From the NCBI GenBank assembly GCA_949317995.1, contig OX439046.1, positions 73,796,286-73,860,285 of the forward strand: a stretch of DNA of 64,000 nucleotides. The letters run 5' to 3'. Numbering within the stretch: the first letter of the stretch is position 1; the number at the start of each line of letters is the position of its first letter. Positions 43,977 through 53,366 of this stretch are shown one piece after another. A program made the translations under genes and the position numbers. Below the pieces are notes generated by a model. The model worked only from the letters and a program-made list of their open reading frames with translations, had not been told where the DNA came from and did not search any database. This DNA is from Acholoe squamosa. Lineage: Eukaryota > Annelida > Polychaeta > Phyllodocida > Polynoidae.

Positions 43977-44921
43977 TTACTTTCCTTCTACTTTATTTAA
44001 TTCTTCTTTATAGAAGCTTCCACTTAATATTTCTTTATTTTTATCTATTAAGACGTAAGTTGCAGGCCATGTTCTAAGGACATGAGCTACAAGAAATATT
44101 TCTTCTTTCCAATGAGAAGAATATCCTCTTCTAAAAACAGTCTTGTATTTGCTGATACGTACTTTATCTCCTACTTTGAAAGGTAAATTAGCTTTTTTGC
44201 TGTACAGATATTTTCCATATTGTTTCAACCATATTTTTTGTTCGTTTGACTTATTAACAGAAGAAGGTTTTATACCTATAGTTCTATGTTCACTATGGTT
44301 GTAACCATGAACTAATTTTGGTAGAACATCAATATATCTCAGACTGTTTTTATAGGTAAGATATTTGTATATTTTGTCTTGTATTGTACGATTAAACCTT
44401 TCTACTATAGCACTTTTAGTGTCTTGAGAAGTGCTGAAGTATTTTATGTTATTTTCTTTTAAAAATGTCCTGAAAACACCTTTGAATTCACTTCCTTCAT
44501 CAAATTGTATCAATCTAGGTTTTACTTTACTTTTCAACAAAATTTTTTTGAAAGCTTTCAAAGCACTGCTTGCAGTTTTGTCTAGCATAGGTTCTACATA
44601 AGCAACGCGTGAAAAACAATCTATGCAGGCTAACAAATACTTAACTCCATCGTTTTCTTCTTTTATATTGTAAACACTGATCAAATCTATTTGCCATTGA
44701 TCATTTATACCTTTAACAACAGTTTTTCTTCGAAGAAACTTATACTTTATTTTCTTGTGTGAAGTATAAGTTCTTGTGTTGCGAAGAAAAGAGACAACAT
44801 CTTTCTTGGTTATTTCTTTGTTTATTTTCTTTGCTGCTTTGTATAATTTTATCACAGAAGAAAAAGACGCTGGATGTGAAGGTGAAAAATATATTTTCTT
44901 TAATGTTTCTTCTTTTTTCAT
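43977..44921 (-). CDS. Polinton integrase (rve)
   Basis: The best start is the ATG at 44921 (314 residues), which gives the family N-terminus YFSPSHPASFSSVIKLYKAA; the longer open frame up to 45008 has no ATG at its end. The DDE catalytic triad is visible: D79 in WQIDLIS, D141 in IQFDEGSEF and E174 in AIVERFNR. A C-terminal DKVRISKYKTVFRRGYSSHW block resembles the SH3/chromo-type DNA-binding tail. The enzyme joins element ends to host DNA and generates the 6-bp target duplication usual for Polintons. TATCTCA lies at 45032-45038. Confidence 0.92.
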   Translation of the reverse strand: MKKEETLKKIYFSPSHPASFSSVIKLYKAAKKINKEITKKDVVSFLRNTRTYTSHKKIKYKFLRRKTVVKGINDQWQIDLISVYNIKEENDGVKYLLACIDCFSRVAYVEPMLDKTASSALKAFKKILLKSKVKPRLIQFDEGSEFKGVFRTFLKENNIKYFSTSQDTKSAIVERFNRTIQDKIYKYLTYKNSLRYIDVLPKLVHGYNHSEHRTIGIKPSSVNKSNEQKIWLKQYGKYLYSKKANLPFKVGDKVRISKYKTVFRRGYSSHWKEEIFLVAHVLRTWPATYVLIDKNKEILSGSFYKEELNKVEGK

Positions 44922-45008
44922 ATCGAAAAAAAATAAGAACAAAACTTCAAAGAGGAAATAGTTCGAAACGTTTGACAGAGCTAGATGTATGAACAGAACA
45001 AGATTCAA

Positions 45009-45379
45009 GCAGCTTAGGAAGTTTCATAAACTATCTCAGCATGTTATCAAATGTTTGTATGAAAATGAATGATATGTTTCCTTGAAGATGAATGACATGA
45101 CTTTCCAGTACGCAATAAAATGGAAATCCGATATGCTTTCGTTCTAAAGTTAAAGGTAGATGCGTGTGCACAAGGTTAAAGAACGAGGCATATAATCACG
45201 TGATTTTACTCCATTTCTGAGCAAGGAAAGTCATTAGTATTGTCATGATAACATGTGACCTGAGTTGAAACCACAGCCTTTTATTAGTGCAGTCCGCTAA
45301 GGACCCTGCTCTCAAAACTAAGCCACATGTTCTAAGTTTCCGGTTATCCGTGAAACAAAAAAATAAAAGGAATTTCAGC
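45009..45379. promoter_or_regulatory. Intergenic region with E-box palindrome
   Basis: This is the longest gap in the core gene cluster. It holds a 12-bp palindrome AATCACGTGATT at 45194-45205 (CACGTG E-box) next to TATAAT, and a TATCTCA motif at 45032. It plausibly carries the promoter for integrase and downstream genes. A degenerate tRNA-like fold at about 45250-45345 was considered and not called. Confidence 0.45.
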
Positions 45380-45976
45380 TTATTCCAAAGCATTTATGTT
45401 AGTGAACACAGGGACATAACCTTCAGGCAGTTTAAAGTAGTGAATGTTTCCCCCTGCCGTCTTTATCATATCAGATTTCTCTGCTTCTGATTTCAGCAAA
45501 GTTTTCTTCGTAGCTGCTCTCTTAACAGGAACTTTTTTTTCTTTTGTAGAAGAAGAAACATTTTTTTTCTTGCCTTTGTTGAGGTTTTTTTGGTGTTCCT
45601 TTCTGAGACCTTCTTCTTCATTGGAGAGAGTGACTCTTCTTCTCTTGTTCTTTGGTTGATTTTCATTTTCACTTTCTGCGACGGGTGATGAAGTTGCTTT
45701 CTCTTCTTCTGATTCTTCTGAGCTTGTTACATCTGACTCACTGCTTCTTGTGTCAACGAGCTTAGACGACTTGGCTTTGTTTCTGATTTTTTCTTTCATA
45801 TATTTTGTGTGACATGAATTGCATCTTAAATGATTTTCATCTGATGAGAAGAAATGAACAGAATGAAAAGGTTTGTGGCATCTTATGCATTCTTGAACCA
45901 TGGCTTGCTCGCATTTTTCACAATATTTTTTGTTTTGAACTATCTTCCCCTTTCTTCCACAATATTCACATTTCAT
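45380..45976 (-). CDS. Zinc-ribbon basic protein
   Basis: 198 residues. The N-terminal 65 carry four CxxC-type pairs (CEYC, CEKC, CIRC, CNSC) with added His, enough for two zinc sites. An acidic Ser/Glu block and a Lys/Arg-rich region with nuclear-localisation-like KNKRRR follow. Similar treble-clef proteins recur in Polintons. A nuclear nucleic-acid-binding regulator is the simplest reading; specific function unknown. TATCTCA is 133 bp upstream. Confidence 0.65.
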   Translation of the reverse strand: MKCEYCGRKGKIVQNKKYCEKCEQAMVQECIRCHKPFHSVHFFSSDENHLRCNSCHTKYMKEKIRNKAKSSKLVDTRSSESDVTSSEESEEEKATSSPVAESENENQPKNKRRRVTLSNEEEGLRKEHQKNLNKGKKKNVSSSTKEKKVPVKRAATKKTLLKSEAEKSDMIKTAGGNIHYFKLPEGYVPVFTNINALE

Positions 45977-46124
45977 TTTGTAAAAGTGCAGGTAGCGGTT
46001 CCAGGTTTCCTAAGAATAGAAAGCTCGTTTGGCTTTATGTCTGAAGATTATTTGCTAGCTCAGTTGATGAACAGAAGGTAAGATGCTTGAACACATACAA
46101 GTTAAGCTTATCTCAGGTTTATTT

Positions 46125-46433
46125 TCAGTCACTTTCACTGTCACTTGTGGCCATCTTATCGTCTTCACTGCTACTGTCGCTGAGACATTTTCTTTTCTTT
46201 TTGTTTCTTTTTTCTCCCTTGGTCCCCTCACTTAGTTTTTTTACTTCTTCTATTTTCTTGTTTATTTTGTTTCTCAGCTTGAACAGCAAGTCATACTCTT
46301 CCTTGGAAAGAGAAATACTCTTGTCTTTGATTAAGTCGTTGAAATGCAAATAAATTTTTCCGTTGAATTTACTTATGTCTATGCGTTTTCTTTTCCCAAA
46401 AGCAATGGTAGGATGCTTGCCTGACTTATTCAT
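46125..46433 (-). CDS. PC4/SUB1-like ssDNA-binding protein
   Basis: The best start is the ATG at 46433 (102 residues). Residues about 10-60 (FGKRKRIDISKFNGKIYLHF, then SLSKEEYDLLFKLRNKI) match the PC4 fold: four strands and a helix, ending in the ISLT-like turn. The tail is Ser/Asp-rich, as in human PC4, which carries a Ser-rich region at its other end. PC4 proteins bind single-stranded DNA and stimulate transcription and replication. It follows the polymerase gene by about 11 nt, so a replication role alongside PolB is likely. Confidence 0.75.
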   Translation of the reverse strand: MNKSGKHPTIAFGKRKRIDISKFNGKIYLHFNDLIKDKSISLSKEEYDLLFKLRNKINKKIEEVKKLSEGTKGEKRNKKKRKCLSDSSSEDDKMATSDSESD

Positions 46434-46444
46434 TTTCAGGTTTT

Positions 46445-49400
46445 TCAAGAAGACGTTGATCTAACAAGTCTTTGCTTAGAGTCTTCAGCTCCTTCTATCT
46501 CACTGACTTTAATTCTCTTGCATGGAATGTTCAGAAGAGAAAAGTTTTTTTTTCTCTTAGCAGGAGGTATTTTGTAGTGACCATAAGCAAAAGACTTTAT
46601 TCCTCCTCTTCTTAGATATCTTTTATCTTCGAAAGGGGAAAGAGATACTTTTCTTTGTGACATAGTATAAACTTTATGATTTAAACTTCTTATGTTATTA
46701 AATTCTGCTTCCTTAATCTTATTTTCGAGTAAAGTCTGTTTAAAGTCTTCATGTCTCATTTTTTCTATGCTACATTTCTTAACTCCTTTCACCTTTTTTT
46801 CTTCTTTTCCTTCTTCAAATAAAATTGAATACATTTTAGGTCTGAGAGCGATAAATTCTTTTATCTTTTTCCCTGCTACTTCATCTTTGAATTTGCCTAA
46901 GACTGCTTTATTTGACTTGTCATATAAGATATGACTTTTAGGTAAATTAGAGAAATCAAAAAAATTATTCATGCTTTTTATTTTTGCTACGTAGACAGGA
47001 TCTTTGATGTAATATATCAGAGAATCAGTGTCTGTATATAAAAGCTGTATAGATGTGTCTTTGAATTTAGGCAGCATGACATTATAATGGAAGTTAAACA
47101 TCCATAATTTAGATAATTCTAGAACTGAAAAGCCTATGTACATAGGTTTGTCCAGGAGAAGGTTTTCTTTGCTGTTTTGGATTCCTACAAAATCTCTTTG
47201 AAAAACATGAAGAGACTTAAAAGTAGGTTTCTTTATAAGATTTTCAGTGACTGTGGCATCTGAAGTTAATTTCATGCAGGTTCTTTTCTTGACATTTTCC
47301 ATAGTTTTCCCGAAAGTTGTGTTATTCATTAGCTTAAAAAATGCTTTCATGAAAGCAGAAGTAGCTAAAGTTCTTTCTTTGTTGTTAAACAGAATGTATG
47401 ATTTCATCCAGTCTTTCTGATAAAAACTTAAAACTCTATGTATTTTACTTATTTTTAAACCTAGACTAAGATACAATTTAAGGTTGCGATAATGAACAAT
47501 ATAATTAAGTTTACTTTTCAGATTACATATGAGCTTCTTTCCTCCTTTCTTGTAAGATGTTTGACTTTCTTTCAATATAATTTTAGCATATGGAGACAAT
47601 TCTTCTTCTGTTACTGCTATTTTTTCAGGAGCTACAGGGAAATCATTATGCATGTCATGGATTTCTTCAGGATAATCTAAATTGACTTCTAAGATATAGC
47701 CAATTTCATTTTCATCTGGGACATTTTCTATTTTCAATTCTTGTATTTGCTTAAGACTGAGCCACTTGAATTTGGAATGTGGTAAGAAGTCTGCTAAACA
47801 TTTACCATATAAATTATTGCAGTCTATATATAAAATCACTTCGTCTGAATCTTTCACTTCTGCATGTCTCCTAGACACATTAGTTATTCCACCTCTTATC
47901 CCGCTTTCTATAAAGTTATACATTTCTATGTCTGATAGCAGTTCTAATTCTACTCCTGTATGTTTCAGCATAGCTTGATAACTTAAACTAGGTGCAGTTA
48001 AAAAATGTGCAGGATCTAAACTGTAATAATTTAATGTCTTTTCTCTGAAAGACTCAAATATATCACATAAAAGTAACACATCTATTTTTAAGTAAGCTTT
48101 TAAGTAGTCTTCTATATTTTTACATTGTAATGCTTCGAACATATGAACAGCATGATCATATTCTTTGTTTGTTATGTCTTTCTTAGTCAAAGAAGAATAA
48201 AATTTGTCTTTAGTTGGTAATTTTTTTTCTTTCAGAACTGACCATGAGTCGATATAATCATAGCACATGACTCCTTTTCTTATCATGAAAGGAATAAGAT
48301 TCTTGTCTGCAGTGTGTTTCTTAGTCTGAATGAAATCTTTCAAACCTTTTTCATGCAAGAGTTCAGCAAGTTTAGAAAGAGAAGTGGGTAAGAATTGAAA
48401 AGAATCTAAAATTTTAAAGTTCTCGAAACTTAAAGTCAAAAATTTTTCAGAAGACTTAGCTATAACTGATATAGTTTTATTTTCTATATACTTGTACAGT
48501 TTCTGAATAAGAAAATGAGTGTCATAGTTCATGCTGTTATGTATTACTATAGGTATTTTTAGTTTGTCCATTCTAAGACTGGTATAAGTTAGATTGCATC
48601 GATTGCAAGCATAATTCAAGTCCCTCCCTTTTCCTTCTTGTCCTAGATGAGCATGATCCAAAACTTTTTTCATACCTTTTTTAGTGAAAGATATTCCACA
48701 GATGTAACAATTTTTTTGCTTTATTATACGTGAAATATCTTTAGGAGACAACGACAAAGGTTTCCTTTTATGGTCTAAAATGTATGAAATTTCTGCTCTT
48801 TTTTGATATAAGTAGGACGTAAATTTTTTTATTACATTTTTCCCTACGTAGATGAAAGGATCTTGACTGTATTTGTCATATTTCGAAACCATTATTGCAC
48901 CAAAAGCATTAAGTTTGTGCTCTTTAGAACAAAAAGATTTACCTTTTTGTATTTTTTGTATAGTTTGATTGTAGCATTCGAAGTCAGCATATATAACAAA
49001 AGGACTTTTAACTTGATACTTATGCTCAGTGAATTTCAAAGTACTTCCTTTAGAAGGAGTAGAGTAACCTTGACCAGCATATACATTTTTCTGACAGTCA
49101 TTGCTTACATGTTTTTCATATCGAATTTTAGAGCAAAAAGAAATTAAGCATTTATAACAAAAAAACCTAGTTTTTTTCCAGAAGAAAGGTCTAATAAATT
49201 TATGTAAGTTTCTTATCAGATAAAAATGATCATTCAGCAACAATAAATCTACATGTCGTCCTTCTGCCAGAGGTGAAGAAAGGACAGAAATATACATAGG
49301 GAACGGCTCGCTTTTTTTCTCTAACATTCCAAACACATTTACAGTTACGTTGTTCTTTGTTTCGAATTTAGGTATTTCACTGAGTTTAACAGGAAAGGAA

Positions 49401-49984
49401 AGGAAAGAAAGATTTAATTCGTCTAAATAAACATCATAAGACTGAGCTATGTTAGCATTTTCAGTCAACTTATGAAGACCTGCTAGGACTGAATATATGA
49501 AGCACTTATTTCCACTGCCTTTAACGTCAAGGACTGATCTCTTCTTTCTGATAATTTCCTCACTAGTTTCTTTTCTTTGACCTCCAAAAGGATTATACTT
49601 GAAAACAGACAAACGCAAAACTTTAATTTTCTTTAAGAACCATCCTGAGCCCATATGTAAAAAAGCATCAAAGAAGCCTAAAATTACAGAAAAAGAGTCT
49701 CTTATTAATTCTTCTATGTTATGTGAGTCAAAGCTGACTTGCATAGAGCTTTTAAACCATGGTCTTATTTCAAAGTATTCACTTGTCTCCAAGTTATATT
49801 TTCCTAAAACTGTGCACAAAGCTAACTGAAATTTTATTCCTCCTTCTTTTTTCTTTTTATGCTTCAATATCCTTTTTATTTTCTTCAATTTCTTCAAAAG
49901 GAATAAATCAATGTCATATTTGTAAGCTACAGGAACTAAATCATATTCAACTATTAAATTCTTGAAAGCTTTCTGACGTTTCAT
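46445..49984 (-). CDS. Protein-primed family B DNA polymerase
   Basis: 1179 residues, typical of Polinton pPolB. Layout: an N-terminal KCFIYSVLAGLH block (160-171), a Cys/His finger (276-297), 3'-5' exonuclease motifs at YADFE (332-336), HNSMNYD (482-488) and YLKID (631-635), an HNH/endonuclease VII-like insert with CYIC...LDHAH...CNRC (426-463), polymerase motif A DCNNLYG (721-727), motif B KLMNNTTFG (884-892) and motif C YTDTDS (982-987). It copies the linear element from protein-primed ends. The frame is uninterrupted. The PC4-like gene follows and the penton-like gene precedes it. Confidence 0.95.
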   Translation of the reverse strand: MKRQKAFKNLIVEYDLVPVAYKYDIDLFLLKKLKKIKRILKHKKKKEGGIKFQLALCTVLGKYNLETSEYFEIRPWFKSSMQVSFDSHNIEELIRDSFSVILGFFDAFLHMGSGWFLKKIKVLRLSVFKYNPFGGQRKETSEEIIRKKRSVLDVKGSGNKCFIYSVLAGLHKLTENANIAQSYDVYLDELNLSFLSFPVKLSEIPKFETKNNVTVNVFGMLEKKSEPFPMYISVLSSPLAEGRHVDLLLLNDHFYLIRNLHKFIRPFFWKKTRFFCYKCLISFCSKIRYEKHVSNDCQKNVYAGQGYSTPSKGSTLKFTEHKYQVKSPFVIYADFECYNQTIQKIQKGKSFCSKEHKLNAFGAIMVSKYDKYSQDPFIYVGKNVIKKFTSYLYQKRAEISYILDHKRKPLSLSPKDISRIIKQKNCYICGISFTKKGMKKVLDHAHLGQEGKGRDLNYACNRCNLTYTSLRMDKLKIPIVIHNSMNYDTHFLIQKLYKYIENKTISVIAKSSEKFLTLSFENFKILDSFQFLPTSLSKLAELLHEKGLKDFIQTKKHTADKNLIPFMIRKGVMCYDYIDSWSVLKEKKLPTKDKFYSSLTKKDITNKEYDHAVHMFEALQCKNIEDYLKAYLKIDVLLLCDIFESFREKTLNYYSLDPAHFLTAPSLSYQAMLKHTGVELELLSDIEMYNFIESGIRGGITNVSRRHAEVKDSDEVILYIDCNNLYGKCLADFLPHSKFKWLSLKQIQELKIENVPDENEIGYILEVNLDYPEEIHDMHNDFPVAPEKIAVTEEELSPYAKIILKESQTSYKKGGKKLICNLKSKLNYIVHYRNLKLYLSLGLKISKIHRVLSFYQKDWMKSYILFNNKERTLATSAFMKAFFKLMNNTTFGKTMENVKKRTCMKLTSDATVTENLIKKPTFKSLHVFQRDFVGIQNSKENLLLDKPMYIGFSVLELSKLWMFNFHYNVMLPKFKDTSIQLLYTDTDSLIYYIKDPVYVAKIKSMNNFFDFSNLPKSHILYDKSNKAVLGKFKDEVAGKKIKEFIALRPKMYSILFEEGKEEKKVKGVKKCSIEKMRHEDFKQTLLENKIKEAEFNNIRSLNHKVYTMSQRKVSLSPFEDKRYLRRGGIKSFAYGHYKIPPAKRKKNFSLLNIPCKRIKVSEIEGAEDSKQRLVRSTSS

Positions 49985-50003
49985 TTTAAAGAAATCTTCT
50001 CTC

Positions 50004-50951
50004 TTAATCTATAAATCTTGATTTTAAAGGTCGAAAATGAAGAACTATAAAAACAGTTCCATACTCAAATTTCACGAGTTCCCCTTGATCGTCACATATT
50101 TTAATATGTATCTCCTGAATTTCATTTCTTCTGAGTCTTTTGTAGTAAGGATTAACGAAGACTTCTTTTATGTCGTCTCCAAATTTTTCACTGCAACGTA
50201 TAGTTCTCAGAAGAGGCATTTGAACATCTCCTACTACTTCATTAGATACAATGTCTGTGTATATGTAAATGTTAGACGAAACATGATGCAAATTTGGGAC
50301 TCCTCCTGCTTTGAAATATTTATAATGCTTGTACCTTTCTTTTGTGCTCATTAAAACTTGAAAATCTAACAAGGTCCTTAAGGGAAGACCTGTGAAACTC
50401 ACTACTTTATCGTCATTTATCTCAGCCTCGTTTGCTGTATCTAATCGTAAAATACTGCATAAATATTTAGACATAGTTACTCTGTCTCCTCTCTCTACTT
50501 TCAATATAGGTTTCAAGTTTTGAAGTTCTGTTTTCATATATGGTTCTCTGCTGTTTCTGTAAAGTTCTTCGTCTGAGTATACATCAATTTTTTTCAAAGC
50601 TAAATTAATACATCTTATTAAACTATCTGAGCTCGTATAATTACCGTAAGGAATCCTTTGCACGACATATCTTTTCTTTATGTCTATTTCATCTAAAGAA
50701 GTTATTTTTTCTTCCTCTGTTTTAAGCTTAAAATCAATTCTCTCTGCTATAATAGTTCGATTTTTTTCTGGTATTTCTGGAAAGTTATACCATGAGACAG
50801 GAATGTTGACTTCCACTAATGCTACTTCCCATGCTCCCTGAAGAAGCAAAGTAGTAGGAAGCTTTACATAGAAAGAACTGATCTTATTTTCTCGAGACGG
50901 ATGAATCATGTTAGAAGGTAAATTCACAAAAAAAGGAGAAGAAAGAGCCAT
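50004..50951 (-). CDS. Minor capsid (penton-like) protein
   Basis: 315 residues. The N-terminal pattern FYVKLPTTLLLQGAWEVALVEVNIPVSWYNF is the hallmark of Polinton minor capsid/penton proteins, and IPYGNYTSSDSLIRCIN is the next conserved block. The single jelly-roll fold would occupy the capsid vertices. It begins the core cluster, with the 2.2-kb repeat array directly upstream. Confidence 0.85.
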   Translation of the reverse strand: MALSSPFFVNLPSNMIHPSRENKISSFYVKLPTTLLLQGAWEVALVEVNIPVSWYNFPEIPEKNRTIIAERIDFKLKTEEEKITSLDEIDIKKRYVVQRIPYGNYTSSDSLIRCINLALKKIDVYSDEELYRNSREPYMKTELQNLKPILKVERGDRVTMSKYLCSILRLDTANEAEINDDKVVSFTGLPLRTLLDFQVLMSTKERYKHYKYFKAGGVPNLHHVSSNIYIYTDIVSNEVVGDVQMPLLRTIRCSEKFGDDIKEVFVNPYYKRLRRNEIQEIHIKICDDQGELVKFEYGTVFIVLHFRPLKSRFID

Positions 50952-51149
50952 TTTAACTTCAAAATAAAAGACAATGAACTTTCTTTCTTATATCTCTTTT
51001 GCAGATTAAAAATAAAGGAGACCTCGTTCTGACAGGCCAGGAGGAGCCTGTTAAAGTTTAGTGCAGCCCTTTCTCATCCAGAACCTCAAAGAGTTTTCCT
51101 GCTACCTAGCGTTCATACTGAGCGTCTCTGATCACTGAAACATTTCTGA

Positions 51150-53300
51150 TGTCTACAGGTGAAACAAACATATCTCTTAAGTGAAAAGTATGTGATACCT
51201 TATGGTTAAACTAAAGTCAAAATTTTCTAACATAGAGAGGTAAAAATGGACTTTTCTTGTCCCTCAAACATTTCTAAACTCTAGCGTGAAACAAAAATTT
51301 CTTTTCTCTGAAAAGTTTCTGACATCTGGTGGTTGATTTGAGAATTTCTTTTTCTTGAAACATTTCTGCCATCTAGTGGTGAAATAAAGATTTTTGGACA
51401 CTGAAAAGTTTCTGCCACCTAGTGGCTGAACTGAACATTTCTTGTCCCTAAAACATTTCTAACATCTAGCGGTGAAACAAACATTTCTGGTCTATGAAAA
51501 GTTTCTGACATCTGGTGGTTGATTCGAGCATTTCTAATTCTTGAAACATTTCTGCCATCTAGTGGTGAAATAAACATTTTGGACACTGAAAAGTTTCTGC
51601 CACCTAGTGGCTGAACTGAACATTTCTTGTCCCTGAAACATTTCTAACATCTAGCGGTGAAACAAACATTTCTGGTCTCTGAAAAGTTTCTGACATCTGG
51701 TGGTTGATTCGAGCATTTCTAATTCTTGAAACATTTCTGCCATCTAGTGGTGAAATAAACATTTTTGGACACTGAAAAGTTTTTGCCACCTAGTGGCTGA
51801 ACTGAACATTTCTTTCCCTGAAACATTTCTAACATCTAGCGGTGAAACAAACATTTCTGGTCTCTAAAAAGTTTCTGACATCTGGTGGTTGATTCGAGCA
51901 TTTCTTATTCTTGAAACATTTCTGCCATCTAGTGGTGAAATAAACATTTTTGGACACTGAAAAGTTTCTGCCACCTAGTGGCTGAACTGAACATTTCTTT
52001 CCCTGAAACATTTCTAACATTTAGCGGTGAAACAAACATTTCTGGTCTCTGAAAAGTTTCTGACATCTGGTGGTTGATTCGAGCACTTCTTATTCTTGAA
52101 ACATTTCTGTCATCTAGTGGTTGAAAAGTTTCTGACATCTGGTGGTTGATTCGAGCATTTCTAATTCTTGAAACATTTCTGTCATCTAGTGGTGAAATAA
52201 ACATTTTTGGTCACAGAAAAGTTTCTGCCACCTAGTGGCTGAACTGAACTTTTCTTGTTTCTGTAAGATTTCTAACATTAAGGAAGAAGTGAAATGAAAT
52301 TTCTGGTATCTTTTGGTGTCTAAAAGATTCTAGCATTTGATGGTTAATTTAAGAATTTTTGATTCCTGAGACATTTCTACCGTTCAGTGGTAAAATAAAC
52401 ATTTTTAGTATCTAAAAAGTTTATGTTATAATGTGGTAGAAATAAACATTTCTGATCTCAAAGATATTTCTTGTCTCAGAGAAGTTTTTGATCTCAGAGT
52501 AGTTTCTGCTAGTCAAAAATGTTTCAGGAACAAGAAATGCTCAATTTAACCACACTATAGCAGAAACTTCTCTGAGATCAGAAATAGCTCTGAGATCAGA
52601 AATTGCACTGTGATTAAAAATATAATGTGATAGAAATAAACATTTCTGATCTCAAAGATATTTCTTGTCTCAGAGAAGTTTTTGATCTCAGAGTAGTTTC
52701 TGCTAGTCAAAAATGTTTCAGGAACAAGAAATGCTCAATTTAACCACACTATAGCAGAAACTTCTCTGAGATCAGAAATAGCTCTGAGATCAGAAATTGC
52801 ACTGTGATTAAAAATATCTGTTTCACCAATTTCAGGTCTCTAATTTTCTGACATTTATTAAAAAAATGAACTTTTCTGACGTTGACTGATGAAATGGACA
52901 TTTCTGGTCTCTAAAACTTTTCTTCCATCTTAAGGTGAAATAAACGTTTTTCGTCCCTGAAACATTTCTGACATCTACTGGTAGAATGAACTTTTCTGGT
53001 CTCTAAAACTTTTCTGCCATCTCGTGGTGATTAAAGTTTCTGATCCCTGAAACTTTTCTGACATCTACTGGTAGAATGAACTTTCTGGTATCTAAAACTT
53101 TTCTCCCATCTCGTGGTCAAATAAACGTTTCTCGTCTCTGAAACATTTCTGACATCTACTGGTAAAATGAACTTTTCTGGCCTCTAAAACTTTTCTGACA
53201 TTTGGTGGTGAAATAAAGATTTCTGGTCCATGAAATATTTCTGACATCTACTGGTAATATGGACTTTTCTGGTCTCTGAAAGAATTATAACCTTTAGGGT
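51150..53300 (-). repeat. 46-bp minisatellite whose core matches CTCF sites
   Basis: Units of about 46 bp, GAAACATTTCTGCCATCTAG plus TGGTGAAATAAA, form a four-unit higher-order repeat of about 182 bp in 51300-52250 and become irregular to 53300. Nine copies read CCACTAGATGGC or CCACTAGGTGGC on the minus strand, exact matches to the CTCF core CCASYAGRKGGC (for example 51368-51379 and 51414-51425). Most others differ at one or two positions. No gene is present. It separates the capsid/polymerase block from the BTB/RING-like block. Confidence 0.85.
52431..52818. repeat. 194-bp tandem duplication containing an inverted repeat
   Basis: Two nearly identical 194-bp copies (offset 194) sit inside the minisatellite. 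Each has CTCAGAGAAG / TAGTTTCTGCTA words inverted later as TAGCAGAAACTTCTCTGAG, so each can form a hairpin. The near-identity shows a recent duplication. Confidence 0.85.
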
Positions 53301-53366
53301 AAAATTAAGCATTTTTGGTCGGATGTAAAATGTGAAATAACAGAACACAACAAATGATTAATTTTT

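Noticed and set aside
45250-45345. Possible tRNA (Leu-like) on the minus strand, with an A-box-like TGGCTTAGTTTTGAGAGC and 6-7 bp acceptor pairing
   Set aside because: The T arm does not pair and the B box has an extra base; a degenerate or chance fold is more likely. tRNAscan-SE would settle it.
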